This document shows positions 23,834-32,730 of a stretch of 64,000 nucleotides of DNA, piece after piece. The notes under the pieces were generated by a model. The model was not told the origin of the DNA and did not search any database. It saw nothing but the letters and a program-made list of their open reading frames with translations. Source of the stretch: Zobellia alginiliquefaciens (GTDB taxonomy: Bacteria > Bacteroidota > Bacteroidia > Flavobacteriales > Flavobacteriaceae); NCBI RefSeq assembly GCF_029323795.1, contig NZ_CP119758.1, positions 4,340,001-4,404,000 of the forward strand, given 5' to 3'. The translations under genes were made by a program, and so were the position numbers. Numbering within the stretch: position 1 is the first letter of the stretch; every line of letters begins with the position of its first letter.

Positions 23834-25804
23834 ATGAGCAACATTTACTATAAAAACACCTTTTTTGTTTGGGCAGTTTTTTTTCTATCCTTCGGCGTAT
23901 TTGCCCAGGAAGAAGAAACCACTGAGCAAAACTTGTTTCATCAGTTTCAGGACATTGAGACCCCTGAAGAGAAACTCAGTTTCTTTTTTAACGCTCAAGA
24001 CCGTTATAGGGAAACTTCGACCTATGATTGGCTGGATTTGGTTAACCTCTACCTTAACGCTGCAATAAAAGATGATGATGAGTCGGAAATTGTACGTTAC
24101 AAACTTATTCAGGCTAGAATTTATTATGATTTAGGGGATTATGATAAGAGTTTAGCTATTTCAAAAGAGCTCTATGCAGAAAAAGATGATTTAGATATTT
24201 ATTTGAAATCTAAGTTGTTGGACACAATGGACGACAATTATGGGCAGTTAACGATGTATACTGAGCAAATTGAAATTCGTAAGGAACAAAAGGAGCTCAA
24301 AATCAATGACAACGTAGCTTTTTATGATATCTATGCCAATCTAGGAATGTATAGAAAGGCAATGGAGCATTATATAGATAATGTTAAAAAGACCATTGAA
24401 GAGAATGATTTCTACGCTCAAGCTGAATACTATAATAATTTAGGGAATTACTTAAGGTTGGATGAATCTGCACCTACTGCATTAAGCCACTACAAAAAGG
24501 CAAAAGGGTATATAGATGTCTTCATGAATCTTATTACCCGTAAAAAATCTGAAAAAGAAATCGAAAGTGCCAACCTTTTAAAGGGAATAATAGAAGGTAA
24601 TATAGGTAAGTGCCACGTAGATTTAAAACAATATAAAGAGGCTATTCCACACTTGGAAAGTGGTATAAATACCCTAAAAAAGTATAAGAGCAAGGAGCTG
24701 TCTTCTGAGATAACCGAGAATAGCCTGGCAATTAGTGAGTGCTATCTTCAGTTGGAAGATTATGAAAAAGCTACTGATTTTTTAAGTGATAACTTAGAGA
24801 CTAGTACAACTAAAAATCTGCTTCGTAAAAATAGATTACTGGCATTGTACTATGATAGAACCGAGGACTACAAAAATGCAGCTCTTTATTTAAAAAAGAA
24901 CATTCGCGTACGAGATTCGATTTTAGATAATCAATCGGAATTAAGAAAGCAGCAATTAGCTACGGTTATGGGGCAAGATCTTGCTGTTTCTCAAACCATG
25001 TTGGCGGAGCAAAAGTTAGCTTTGGAGAAGTCTCGTAATGATATGATGGCTAAGGATAGAAATATCAACTTGGTGCTTATCTCCTTATTATTTACCCTGG
25101 TAGGTTTTGCCGGCTTGGTTTATGCCTATTTAAAAAGTATAAAAAATCAACGTTTAATTGCGGAGCAGAAATATATTATAGAAAATTCTTTAGTAGAAAA
25201 AGATTCGCTCTTAAAAGAGATTCACCACAGGGTAAAGAACAACCTTCAGATGGTTTCTAGTTTATTGAGTTTGCAGACTAAGAACACACGGAGTAAAGCC
25301 GCTATAGAAGCTTTGGAAGAAGGAAAGAGTAGGGTTAAGGCTATGGCTCTGATTCATCAAAAATTATATCAAAACGAGGACCTTTCGGTTATTGAAATGC
25401 AAAGTTATATCGAAAGTTTAATTAATAGCGTTCAATCGGTTTACAAAAAAGGTGGGCACAATATTAATATTACAGTAGATGCCGAAGGTGTTGAGTTGGA
25501 TATTGATAGGGCTATTCCGTTTGGTCTTATGCTTAACGAGCTTGTTTCTAACTCTTTTAAGTATGCCTTTCCTGAGAATGATGATAATGGGAAGATTTAC
25601 ATTCACATTCGAAAAATTGGAGAGAAAGAAGGGTATTTTGAATATTCCGATAATGGTATAGGTTTGCCAGATGACACGGACGAAAGAGCAAATTCATCAA
25701 TGGGTATTAGGTTAATGAATCGTTTGGCCAACCAATTGCAAACCACACTTAATATCGATAAAACCGCTGAAGATGGGGTTCGGTACTGGTTTAATTTTTG
25801 CTAG
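23834..25804 (+). CDS. TPR-containing sensor histidine kinase (HisKA_2 type)
   Basis: This 656-aa kinase has an N-terminal signal peptide ending in FGVFAQ and TPR-like repeats over about residues 60-370, predicted to be periplasmic. A coiled stretch and one membrane helix follow (about 412-435, INLVLISLLFTLVGFAGLVYAYL). The HisKA_2 dimerisation domain has the phospho-acceptor in LKEIHHRVKNNLQMVSSLLSLQ near residue 463 (text split across the motif), and the HATPase_c domain has NELVSNSFKYAFP and YSDNGIGLPDD. It resembles the light/HWE-type kinases. The nearest regulator is the LytTR protein at 22418-23170, its likely partner. It converges with the SDR gene, one base apart. Confidence 0.92.
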   Translation: MSNIYYKNTFFVWAVFFLSFGVFAQEEETTEQNLFHQFQDIETPEEKLSFFFNAQDRYRETSTYDWLDLVNLYLNAAIKDDDESEIVRYKLIQARIYYDLGDYDKSLAISKELYAEKDDLDIYLKSKLLDTMDDNYGQLTMYTEQIEIRKEQKELKINDNVAFYDIYANLGMYRKAMEHYIDNVKKTIEENDFYAQAEYYNNLGNYLRLDESAPTALSHYKKAKGYIDVFMNLITRKKSEKEIESANLLKGIIEGNIGKCHVDLKQYKEAIPHLESGINTLKKYKSKELSSEITENSLAISECYLQLEDYEKATDFLSDNLETSTTKNLLRKNRLLALYYDRTEDYKNAALYLKKNIRVRDSILDNQSELRKQQLATVMGQDLAVSQTMLAEQKLALEKSRNDMMAKDRNINLVLISLLFTLVGFAGLVYAYLKSIKNQRLIAEQKYIIENSLVEKDSLLKEIHHRVKNNLQMVSSLLSLQTKNTRSKAAIEALEEGKSRVKAMALIHQKLYQNEDLSVIEMQSYIESLINSVQSVYKKGGHNINITVDAEGVELDIDRAIPFGLMLNELVSNSFKYAFPENDDNGKIYIHIRKIGEKEGYFEYSDNGIGLPDDTDERANSSMGIRLMNRLANQLQTTLNIDKTAEDGVRYWFNFC

Positions 25805-25805
25805 G

Positions 25806-26606
25806 TTATGAATTTTTAGCTGTATTTTTCAAGACCATTTTATGTAGTAACCTTGGAAAAAATCGTTTTAGATAGACGCCTAAAACTTCTTTTCCGCCCA
25901 TATATACTTCAAACTTTTCTTTTTCTAAAGCTCTGATCATTTTCTCTGCAAAATCGCTTGTGGTTAATCCGTTGGCGTTGTCCTCATCTTCATGACCTCT
26001 AGCTTTACCATCCCCAACTAATGCATTTTTTGCAATATTGGTTTGAACAAAGCCTGGAGCAACAAGAGTAACTTTAAGGTGGTCTTTCTCATGTTCCATC
26101 CGTAGAACATCAAAAAAGCCATGAAGAGCATGTTTTGAGCCGCAATACCCCGAGCGAATAGGGGAACCAAATTTTCCCATCAGACTCGTTACTGTGGCAA
26201 AATGTCCATTTTGCTGCTTAATGAAATAAGGTAGAACCGCTTTTGTGATTGCTACCGTCCCTAAATAGTTGATATCCACTAATTTTTTATAAACCTCAAA
26301 GTCGGTATCTAAAATATAAGAACGTTGGCTTATGCCTGCGTTATTGATTAAAATATCTAGGGAGCCAAAGGCATTAATTGCATCTTCAGCTTTTGAGGGC
26401 ATCAGTTCATATTTGGTAATATCCAATGGAAGTATTTTAACGGTTTCTGGATTTTTGCAGTTACCTCGGACGACTTCAAGTGCTGCTTGGTTCCTGGAGC
26501 TTAATATGAGTTGACACCCTTTTTCACTCAGTTTATACGCCAACGCCTCGCCAATTCCAGAAGAAGCTCCGGTAATCCAAATTGTTTTATTGTTTATGCT
26601 TGCCAT
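25806..26606 (-). CDS. Short-chain dehydrogenase/reductase
   Basis: This 266-aa classical SDR has the cofactor motif TGASSGIGEALA (residues 12-23), NNAG near residue 90, the catalytic Ser in TSLMGKFG and the YCGSKH Tyr-Lys pair near residues 155-159. The C-terminal YLKRFFPRLLHKMVLK is basic and hydrophobic, as in membrane-associated DHRS7-like and keto-sphinganine reductase-like members. The substrate is unknown. A role in reducing a 3-keto long-chain base, as needed for sulfonolipids, is conceivable, but the gene is 27 kb from those genes, so I do not assign it. Confidence 0.88.
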   Translation of the reverse strand: MASINNKTIWITGASSGIGEALAYKLSEKGCQLILSSRNQAALEVVRGNCKNPETVKILPLDITKYELMPSKAEDAINAFGSLDILINNAGISQRSYILDTDFEVYKKLVDINYLGTVAITKAVLPYFIKQQNGHFATVTSLMGKFGSPIRSGYCGSKHALHGFFDVLRMEHEKDHLKVTLVAPGFVQTNIAKNALVGDGKARGHEDEDNANGLTTSDFAEKMIRALEKEKFEVYMGGKEVLGVYLKRFFPRLLHKMVLKNTAKNS

Positions 26607-26651
26607 TTTGGGTATTTATGAGGTAAAATATAGCTAAATTTGAAGTCAATT

Positions 26652-27704
26652 ATGCAGGCAACTTATAAAAAATATATTTTAGACTTTAAGCGTCCAAGCG
26701 GAACATCCCGAGGTATCTTAAGACAAAAAGAGACATGGTTCCTAATCCTAAACGATAACGAAAGTCAGGGAATTGGAGAATGTGGAATTTTAAGAGGCTT
26801 AAGTGTTGATGATGTAGAGGGTTATGAGGAAATACTAAAATGGACTTGCGAAAATATTCATCTAGATAAAGATGCCTTGTGGGAGGCATTAATGGAGTAT
26901 CCCAGTATTCAGTTTGGGGTAGAACAGGCCTTTTTATCACTTTCTGCAGATAACCCATTTCAACTTTTTCCTTCTAGTTTTATTAAAGAACAGCAGCCTA
27001 TCGTCATTAATGGACTTATTTGGATGGGTGATGAATCGTTTATGCTGGAGCAAATAGCCCAAAAATTAGAGGACGGCTTCAGGTGTATTAAAATGAAAAT
27101 CGGGGCTATTGATTTTAGAACAGAAATTAAACTTCTGGAGTCTATCAGAAAAAAATACAATGCTTCGGAAATAGAGTTACGTGTTGATGCCAATGGAGCA
27201 TTTACGCCGGAAGATGCATTGCAAAAATTAAACACTCTATCCCAATTTTCTCTGCACTCCATAGAACAGCCCATTAAACAAGGGCAGTATGCCGCCATGC
27301 ATAGTCTTTGTGAGGAAACTCCTTTACCCATCGCTTTAGATGAGGAATTAATAGGGGTTTTTGGTGTAACAAAAAAGAAAGAACTTCTACAAACCATAAA
27401 CCCTCAATATATAATTTTAAAACCAAGTTTAGTAGGTGGATACAAAGGTTCTAAAGAGTGGATTGATATAGCTCAGAAAATGAATATTAGTTGGTGGGTG
27501 ACAAGTGCTCTGGAAAGTAATATTGGTTTAAATGCAATAGCTCAATGGACCTATACTTTGCAAAATTCAATGCCGCAGGGTTTAGGAACAGGTGGTTTGT
27601 ATACAAATAATTTTGATTCTCCCTTAACAGTCAAAAACGGGCAATTATTTTATAGTAATGAAAAGAGTTGGAAAAGTAATTTAATAGAAGATTTATGTAT
27701 ATAG
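26652..27704 (+). CDS. menC: o-Succinylbenzoate synthase MenC
   Basis: This 350-aa enolase-superfamily enzyme dehydrates SHCHC to o-succinylbenzoate. The barrel residues are visible in order: CIKMKIGA (Lys pair), LRVDANGA (Asp), HSIEQPI (Glu), ALDEELIG (Asp/Glu), IILKPSLVGG (Lys) and SALESNIGLNAIAQ. I take the ATG at 26652 (MQATYKKYILDFKRPSG), which matches where the family usually starts. A TTG at 26640 would add four residues. Its last 10 bases overlap the CPBP gene, which overlaps menE, so the three form one coupled operon. Confidence 0.9.
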   Translation: MQATYKKYILDFKRPSGTSRGILRQKETWFLILNDNESQGIGECGILRGLSVDDVEGYEEILKWTCENIHLDKDALWEALMEYPSIQFGVEQAFLSLSADNPFQLFPSSFIKEQQPIVINGLIWMGDESFMLEQIAQKLEDGFRCIKMKIGAIDFRTEIKLLESIRKKYNASEIELRVDANGAFTPEDALQKLNTLSQFSLHSIEQPIKQGQYAAMHSLCEETPLPIALDEELIGVFGVTKKKELLQTINPQYIILKPSLVGGYKGSKEWIDIAQKMNISWWVTSALESNIGLNAIAQWTYTLQNSMPQGLGTGGLYTNNFDSPLTVKNGQLFYSNEKSWKSNLIEDLCI

Positions 27705-28657
27705 CACAAGCCTATAAAGGTTTAAGTGATTCATGGAGATATGTAGTTGGTCTCTTGGCAGTGTTTTTTGTTTGGCAGTTTATTGGTGGTATTCCTTTGA
27801 TAATAGCTCTTTTGGTAGAAGCTGACTCCCTTTCGGTATTGGGCGCGGGGGATATGGGGGCAATGGCCAGTGTTTTAGGCTCAAATACGCTACTGTTTTT
27901 TATGTTACTCACCTTTGTTATTGGTTTGGTAGGTCTTTTCGCTTATGTGAGTATAGTGCATAGACAGAAAATTACACAGCTCACCACTTCACGCAAGAAA
28001 ATCGATTTTAAAAGGGTATTCTTTGCATTTGGTGTTTGGGCATTGATTTCTACGGCATTCATTTTTATAGATATAACCTTGGCTCCGGAGGATTATGAAT
28101 TAAACTTTAACCTAGATCGGTTTGTAGTTTTGGCTATTATCGCAATTTTGATGATTCCTTTGCAGACGAGTATGGAAGAGTATTATATGAGAGGTTATAT
28201 GATGCAGGGGCTGGGCATCATGGCCAAAAACCGTTGGCTGCCTTTAGTGGTTACTTCCTTATTATTCGGTATCATGCACATTTTTAATCCGGAAGTAGCG
28301 GAACTGGGTTATGGCATTTTGGTTTTTTACATTGGCACAGGGTTCTTTCTGGGTATATTGACCTTAATGGATGAAGGTTTAGAATTGGCCTTAGGTTTTC
28401 ATGCAGCAAATAACCTAACAGCGGCACTTTTGGTGACCGCAGATTGGACCGCGTTTCAGGTGGATTCCATATACAGAGATATTTCTGACCCAGTTTTGGG
28501 TTGGGATGTATTGGTGCCGGTATTCGTAATTTATCCGATCCTTCTCTATGTTTTCTCTAAAAAATACAAGTGGACGGATTGGAAGGAAAGACTAACAGGC
28601 GATGTTCCGTCCGAAGAAACATTTTTAGCTTTAGAAAAAGAAAATGCAGACGTATAA
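27695..28657 (+). CDS. CPBP family intramembrane glutamic endopeptidase
   Basis: This 320-aa protein has about eight membrane helices. The CPBP/Abi motifs are present: SMEEYYMRG (EExxxR, near residue 166), FGIMHIFNP (His, near 190) and FHAANN (HxxxN, near 235). Relatives include the CAAX prenyl protease Rce1 and bacteriocin-immunity proteases; they cleave within the membrane. Its overlaps with menC (10 bp) and menE (14 bp) put it inside a menaquinone operon, a striking location with no known functional explanation. Confidence 0.9.
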   Translation: MYIAQAYKGLSDSWRYVVGLLAVFFVWQFIGGIPLIIALLVEADSLSVLGAGDMGAMASVLGSNTLLFFMLLTFVIGLVGLFAYVSIVHRQKITQLTTSRKKIDFKRVFFAFGVWALISTAFIFIDITLAPEDYELNFNLDRFVVLAIIAILMIPLQTSMEEYYMRGYMMQGLGIMAKNRWLPLVVTSLLFGIMHIFNPEVAELGYGILVFYIGTGFFLGILTLMDEGLELALGFHAANNLTAALLVTADWTAFQVDSIYRDISDPVLGWDVLVPVFVIYPILLYVFSKKYKWTDWKERLTGDVPSEETFLALEKENADV

Positions 28658-29723
28658 AAATCTTCATAAACATTTTAAGTTTAATGGCAATGTATATGCT
28701 AAAGAGGAACTGAAAGAAGTAGCTTACAGTTTAGTTAAGGAAGGAGAGGAGTACGAAAAGCACATTGGTGATTTTCTGATAGATTGGTTAAACGAAAAAT
28801 CAACTATAACGGTACATACTTCCGGTTCTACAGGAAAACCAAAACCCATTACACTGCTAAAGGAGCATATGGTTAACTCGGCTTTGGCAACAGGGGCTTT
28901 TTTTGAACTTCAACCCATGAACAATGCTTTACTATGTCTGCCGGCAACTTATATTGCAGGTAAGATGATGTTGGTCAGAGCAATGGTACTGGGACTTTCA
29001 ATTGATTGCGTCACCCCATCTTCATATCCGTTAGAGGAAATCGATAATTTATATGATTTTGTGGCAATGGTTCCTTTACAGTTCGAGAATTCTTTGGACA
29101 AACTAAACAGGGTTAAGAAATTAATCGTGGGTGGTGCGCCTATTTCTTACAAATTGAAACAGCAGTTTTTGAAGGGGGCTCAAGAAACAAAAGTTTACGA
29201 AACTTATGGTATGACCGAAACCATTACCCATATAGCCGTAAAGCCTTTACTGAATCAGTCTATGGATATGGATGTATTCTCGACCTTGTCCAATGTAAAA
29301 ATAAAAATGGATAGAAGAGGATGTTTACTCATTGATGCGCCTTCAGTTTCCAATGGGTTGATTCATACGAATGATATGGTGAATTTAGTGTCTGAAGACC
29401 AATTTAAATGGCTGGGACGCTATGATAATGTCATTAATTCGGGAGGTGTAAAATTATTTCCTGAACATATAGAAACAAAGCTAGCGTCTGTGGTGGAGAG
29501 TCGTTTTTTTGTAGCAGGAGTTCCAGATGATAAATTGGGCCAAAAATTAATTTTGATAATAGAGGGTAATCAAGATACACTGGCTCTTCAGCGTAAAATA
29601 GAAAAAGTAGCTTCACTTGAGAAATTTGAAATACCCAAGAAGATTTATTCTGTGAACAGGCTTGAGGAAACCACAAGTGGTAAAATACAAAGAAAGGCAA
29701 CCCTAGATAAGATTGCCTTTTAA
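28644..29723 (+). CDS. menE: o-Succinylbenzoate-CoA ligase MenE (AMP-binding enzyme)
   Basis: This 359-aa acyl-adenylate-forming enzyme has the P-loop TVHTSGSTGKPKP (about residues 56-68), the adenine motif YETYGMTETITH, the hinge WLGRYDNVINSGGVKL and the C-terminal catalytic Lys in ETTSGKIQRKA. It is about 100 residues shorter than Escherichia coli MenE, mainly in the N-terminal domain, which appears normal for Bacteroidota. It activates o-succinylbenzoate for ring closure by MenB, whose gene is not in the window. The functional call rests largely on overlap with the menC-CPBP unit. Confidence 0.88.
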   Translation: MQTYKNLHKHFKFNGNVYAKEELKEVAYSLVKEGEEYEKHIGDFLIDWLNEKSTITVHTSGSTGKPKPITLLKEHMVNSALATGAFFELQPMNNALLCLPATYIAGKMMLVRAMVLGLSIDCVTPSSYPLEEIDNLYDFVAMVPLQFENSLDKLNRVKKLIVGGAPISYKLKQQFLKGAQETKVYETYGMTETITHIAVKPLLNQSMDMDVFSTLSNVKIKMDRRGCLLIDAPSVSNGLIHTNDMVNLVSEDQFKWLGRYDNVINSGGVKLFPEHIETKLASVVESRFFVAGVPDDKLGQKLILIIEGNQDTLALQRKIEKVASLEKFEIPKKIYSVNRLEETTSGKIQRKATLDKIAF

Positions 29724-29743
29724 TTTTTAGTATTTTGAAACAG

Positions 29744-31372
29744 CTAAACCTGAATAACGCCTAGATTGAAATCCTTCTCAATAGGTGCGTGGTTTGCTGC
29801 TTCTATTCCCATGGATATCCATTTACGGGTATCCAAAGGATTTATAATAGCATCCGTCCAAAGACGTGAAGCAGCATAGTAAGGAGAAACTTGGTTGTCA
29901 TACCTGCTTTTGATCTTATTAAAAAGTTCTGCTTCCTTCTTTTCGGTTAGTGTTTCACCTTTCTTTTTCAAGGATGCTTTTTCAATCTGTAGTAAAACTT
30001 TGGCAGCAGAATTACCGCCCATTACGGCAAGCTCAGCACTGGGCCAAGCTACAATCAATCTTGGGTCATACGCTTTTCCGCACATAGCGTAGTTTCCGGC
30101 ACCGTAACTATTTCCAATAACAATAGTAAATTTAGGAACCACTGAATTACTGACGGCATTCACCATTTTTGCACCATCTTTAATAATGCCCCCGTGCTCA
30201 CTTTTGCTTCCTACCATAAAACCTGTAACGTCTTGCAGGAATACAAGAGGAATTTTCTTCTGATTGCAATTAGCGATAAAACGGGTGGCTTTATCCGCGG
30301 AATCGGAATAAATAACCCCACCAAACTGCATTTCACCTTTTTTGGTCTTTACTACTTTACGTTGGTTGGCAACAATACCTACTGCCCAGCCGTCTATTCT
30401 AGCATAGCCGGTTAGAATGGTCTTGCCGTAGCCTTCTTTGTATTCTTCAAACTCTGAGTTGTCTACTAGGCGCTTTATAATTTCGCCCATATCATACTGG
30501 TCCGTCCGGGTATTAGGAAGGATACCAAAGATATCTTCTGGGTTCTCTTTTGGTTTTTCCGTTGGTTTTCTGTTATAACCGGCTTTATCAAAATCGCCAA
30601 TTTTATCCATGATGTTTTTAATGGTGGTTAACGCATCAGAATCATCTTTGGCCTTATAGTCGGTTACGCCACTTACCTCGCAATGCGTGGTGGCTCCTCC
30701 TAAGGTTTCATTGTCTATGGATTCTCCAATGGCAGCTTTTACCAGATAACTTCCTGCTAAGAAAATACTACCTGTCTTATCTACTATTAAAGCTTCGTCG
30801 CTCATTATAGGTAAGTACGCGCCACCGGCCACGCAACTGCCCATAACTGCGGCAATTTGGGTAATTCCCATGCTGCTCATTACGGCATTGTTCCGGAATA
30901 TTCTGCCAAAATGCTCTTTGTCAGGAAAAATTTCGTCCTGTAGCGGAAGGTAAACACCGGCGCTATCAACTAGATAAATAATTGGCAAGCGGTTTTCCAT
31001 GGCAATTTCCTGCGCACGGAGGTTTTTCTTTCCCGTTATGGGAAACCAGGCTCCGGCTTTTACCGTTGCATCATTGGCAACAACAATACATTGTTTGCCG
31101 GAAACGTAACCAATTTTAATAACGACACCGCCAGATGGGCATCCGCCATGTTCTTCATACATGCCGTCTCCCACAAAAGCACCTATTTCAACACTATTTT
31201 TATTGGAGTCCAGCAGATAGTCAATGCGCTCGCGAGCGGTCATTTTCCCTTGAGCGTGTTGTTTTTCAATACGCGCTTTACCACCGCCCAATTTTACTTG
31301 GGCCAAGCGCCTCTTAAGGTCGCTTAAAAGCAATTTGTTGTGGTCTTCGTTCTTGTTAAATTTTAAATCCAT
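29744..31372 (-). CDS. Acyl-CoA carboxylase beta (carboxyltransferase) subunit, probably methylcrotonoyl-CoA carboxylase
   Basis: This 542-aa carboxyltransferase has the two crotonase-like halves: GGHARIEKQHAQGKMTARER-type N-terminus, GSCVAGGAYLPIMSDEALIV and GSIFLAGSYLVKAAIGE in the first half; LQDVTGFMVGSKSEHGG and GNSYGAGNYAMCGKAYDPR in the second. The GGATTHCEVSG segment and the overall length resemble MCC beta more than propionyl-CoA carboxylase beta. It would transfer carboxyl from biotin to an acyl-CoA in leucine breakdown. The biotin-carrying alpha subunit is not adjacent. I start at the ATG at 31372 (MDLKFNKNEDHN); a TTG seven codons upstream is less likely. Confidence 0.88.
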   Translation of the reverse strand: MDLKFNKNEDHNKLLLSDLKRRLAQVKLGGGKARIEKQHAQGKMTARERIDYLLDSNKNSVEIGAFVGDGMYEEHGGCPSGGVVIKIGYVSGKQCIVVANDATVKAGAWFPITGKKNLRAQEIAMENRLPIIYLVDSAGVYLPLQDEIFPDKEHFGRIFRNNAVMSSMGITQIAAVMGSCVAGGAYLPIMSDEALIVDKTGSIFLAGSYLVKAAIGESIDNETLGGATTHCEVSGVTDYKAKDDSDALTTIKNIMDKIGDFDKAGYNRKPTEKPKENPEDIFGILPNTRTDQYDMGEIIKRLVDNSEFEEYKEGYGKTILTGYARIDGWAVGIVANQRKVVKTKKGEMQFGGVIYSDSADKATRFIANCNQKKIPLVFLQDVTGFMVGSKSEHGGIIKDGAKMVNAVSNSVVPKFTIVIGNSYGAGNYAMCGKAYDPRLIVAWPSAELAVMGGNSAAKVLLQIEKASLKKKGETLTEKKEAELFNKIKSRYDNQVSPYYAASRLWTDAIINPLDTRKWISMGIEAANHAPIEKDFNLGVIQV

Positions 31373-31445
31373 TTTTTTGCCTTGACATTTCAATGCTTAA
31401 AGATAAGGAGTAAAATTGTTTACATTTGAAAAAATTGAAAATCAT

Positions 31446-32441
31446 ATGGTACAAGAGGTACGTTGGGGAATAGTAGGATTGGGAAGTATTGCCCACACTT
31501 TTGCAAAAGATTTGGCTTTAGTTTCAGGGGGAGTTCTTGCTGCTGTTGCTTCCAGGAGTATGGATAAAGCTAAGGAATTTGCTAATGAATATGGGGTGGA
31601 GCATATTTTTGATAGTTATGAATCGCTTTTTGAATCTAGCGAGGTAGATGTGGTTTATATAGCTACACCGCATACATCCCATAAAGATTTAAGTGTAAGA
31701 GCCATGGAAAGCGGTAAGCATGTGCTTTGTGAAAAACCCATGGGAGTGAACCCCTCGGAGGTAGAACGAATGATTTCTGTTGCGGAAAAGAACGAAGTAT
31801 TTTTAATGGAAGCTTTGTGGAGTAGGTTTAATCCAACCATCCAAAAAACCAAGCAACTTGTGGAAGAAGGAGAAATTGGTCCTATTGGATTTATTCATGC
31901 CGATTTTGCTTTTTATGCGTTGGGTAGGGATGTTGAAAGTAGGTTGTTGAATCCAAATTTAGCAGGAGGTTCTCTACTGGACATTGGTATATACCCTATC
32001 TTTTTAGCTTATATATTACTGGGCATGCCAAAGAAAATACAGGCATCATCTCGTTTTTTTAAGACAGGTGTAGAAATGCAGACTTCAATAATTTTTGAGT
32101 ATGACGAAGCGCAGGCTATTCTTTACAGTGGATTAAATTCAAAATCTGAAATGAAAGCTGAAATATCAGGAAGTGAAGGTGCCATTTTTCTTCACCCAAG
32201 ATGGCATGAAGCACAGGTATACACCATAGAAAAAGAAGGTAAGTTGACGGATTATAGTTTGCCCACCCAGGGTAAAGGGTATACATATGAAATTGAAGAA
32301 GTACATTCTTGTTTAACTTCCGGACAACTCCAAAGTAACGTTTGGAGCCATCAGAATACTAAGGATTTGGCACAGCTTCTTTATGATGTACGTCAGGAAT
32401 CGGGGGTTATTTTTCCTTTTGAGGAACAAAAGCAGGGATAG
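31446..32441 (+). CDS. Gfo/Idh/MocA family oxidoreductase
   Basis: This 331-aa NAD(P)-dependent dehydrogenase has an N-terminal Rossmann domain (WGIVGLGSIAHTFA at about 6-19; TPHTSHKDL; LCEKPMGVNP with the conserved EKP lysine near residue 89) and a C-terminal beta-sheet substrate domain with the GGSLLDIGIYP motif. Relatives oxidise sugars, inositols or dihydrodiols. The substrate is unknown. The ATG at 31446 is used. An in-frame TTG at 31416 is preceded by AAGGAG at 31405-31410, but Shine-Dalgarno sequences carry little weight in this phylum, so the longer form (341 aa) stays possible. Confidence 0.88.
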   Translation: MVQEVRWGIVGLGSIAHTFAKDLALVSGGVLAAVASRSMDKAKEFANEYGVEHIFDSYESLFESSEVDVVYIATPHTSHKDLSVRAMESGKHVLCEKPMGVNPSEVERMISVAEKNEVFLMEALWSRFNPTIQKTKQLVEEGEIGPIGFIHADFAFYALGRDVESRLLNPNLAGGSLLDIGIYPIFLAYILLGMPKKIQASSRFFKTGVEMQTSIIFEYDEAQAILYSGLNSKSEMKAEISGSEGAIFLHPRWHEAQVYTIEKEGKLTDYSLPTQGKGYTYEIEEVHSCLTSGQLQSNVWSHQNTKDLAQLLYDVRQESGVIFPFEEQKQG

Positions 32442-32502
32442 AGCCCTAATATATTTTAAAATTTACGATATTTGAAGTTACCAAAATTGAAACCGAATTA
32501 AC

Positions 32503-32685
32503 ATGGGAATGAATAAAAATACCGTTTTGGCATGGGCCACTTTTATTATGATTTTTGTGGGTCTGGCACTAATTGCTTTAGGCGCTTTTAGATACGATGA
32601 AGTTGCCGGTTGGGGCTTTGCCTCTGTTGGAATAGGATTTTTCGCTATTGCTTGGGTGTTTAATGCACTTAAAGGAAGAGTTTAG
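32503..32685 (+). CDS. CAL67264 family small membrane protein
   Basis: This 60-aa protein has two membrane helices (about residues 7-28 and 36-55), Gly/Ala-rich, with a basic end KGRV. It matches the small flavobacterial family named CAL67264, whose function is unknown. The start could be the first ATG (32503) or the second two codons later. It lies 45 bp upstream of ettA in the same direction and may be co-transcribed. Confidence 0.82.
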   Translation: MGMNKNTVLAWATFIMIFVGLALIALGAFRYDEVAGWGFASVGIGFFAIAWVFNALKGRV

Positions 32686-32730
32686 GTAAGTTACACAATA
32701 TCCTTTTAATAAAATATTTAATAACATAAT

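Noticed and set aside
26960-27397. 145-codon minus-strand frame inside menC
   Set aside because: It is the antisense of an enzyme with all active-site motifs intact and has no domain of its own.
31405-31418. AAGGAG plus TTG as the true start of the Gfo/Idh gene
   Set aside because: Shine-Dalgarno is not a reliable start signal in this phylum, and the ATG at 31446 places the Rossmann motif at the usual distance; kept only as an alternative.
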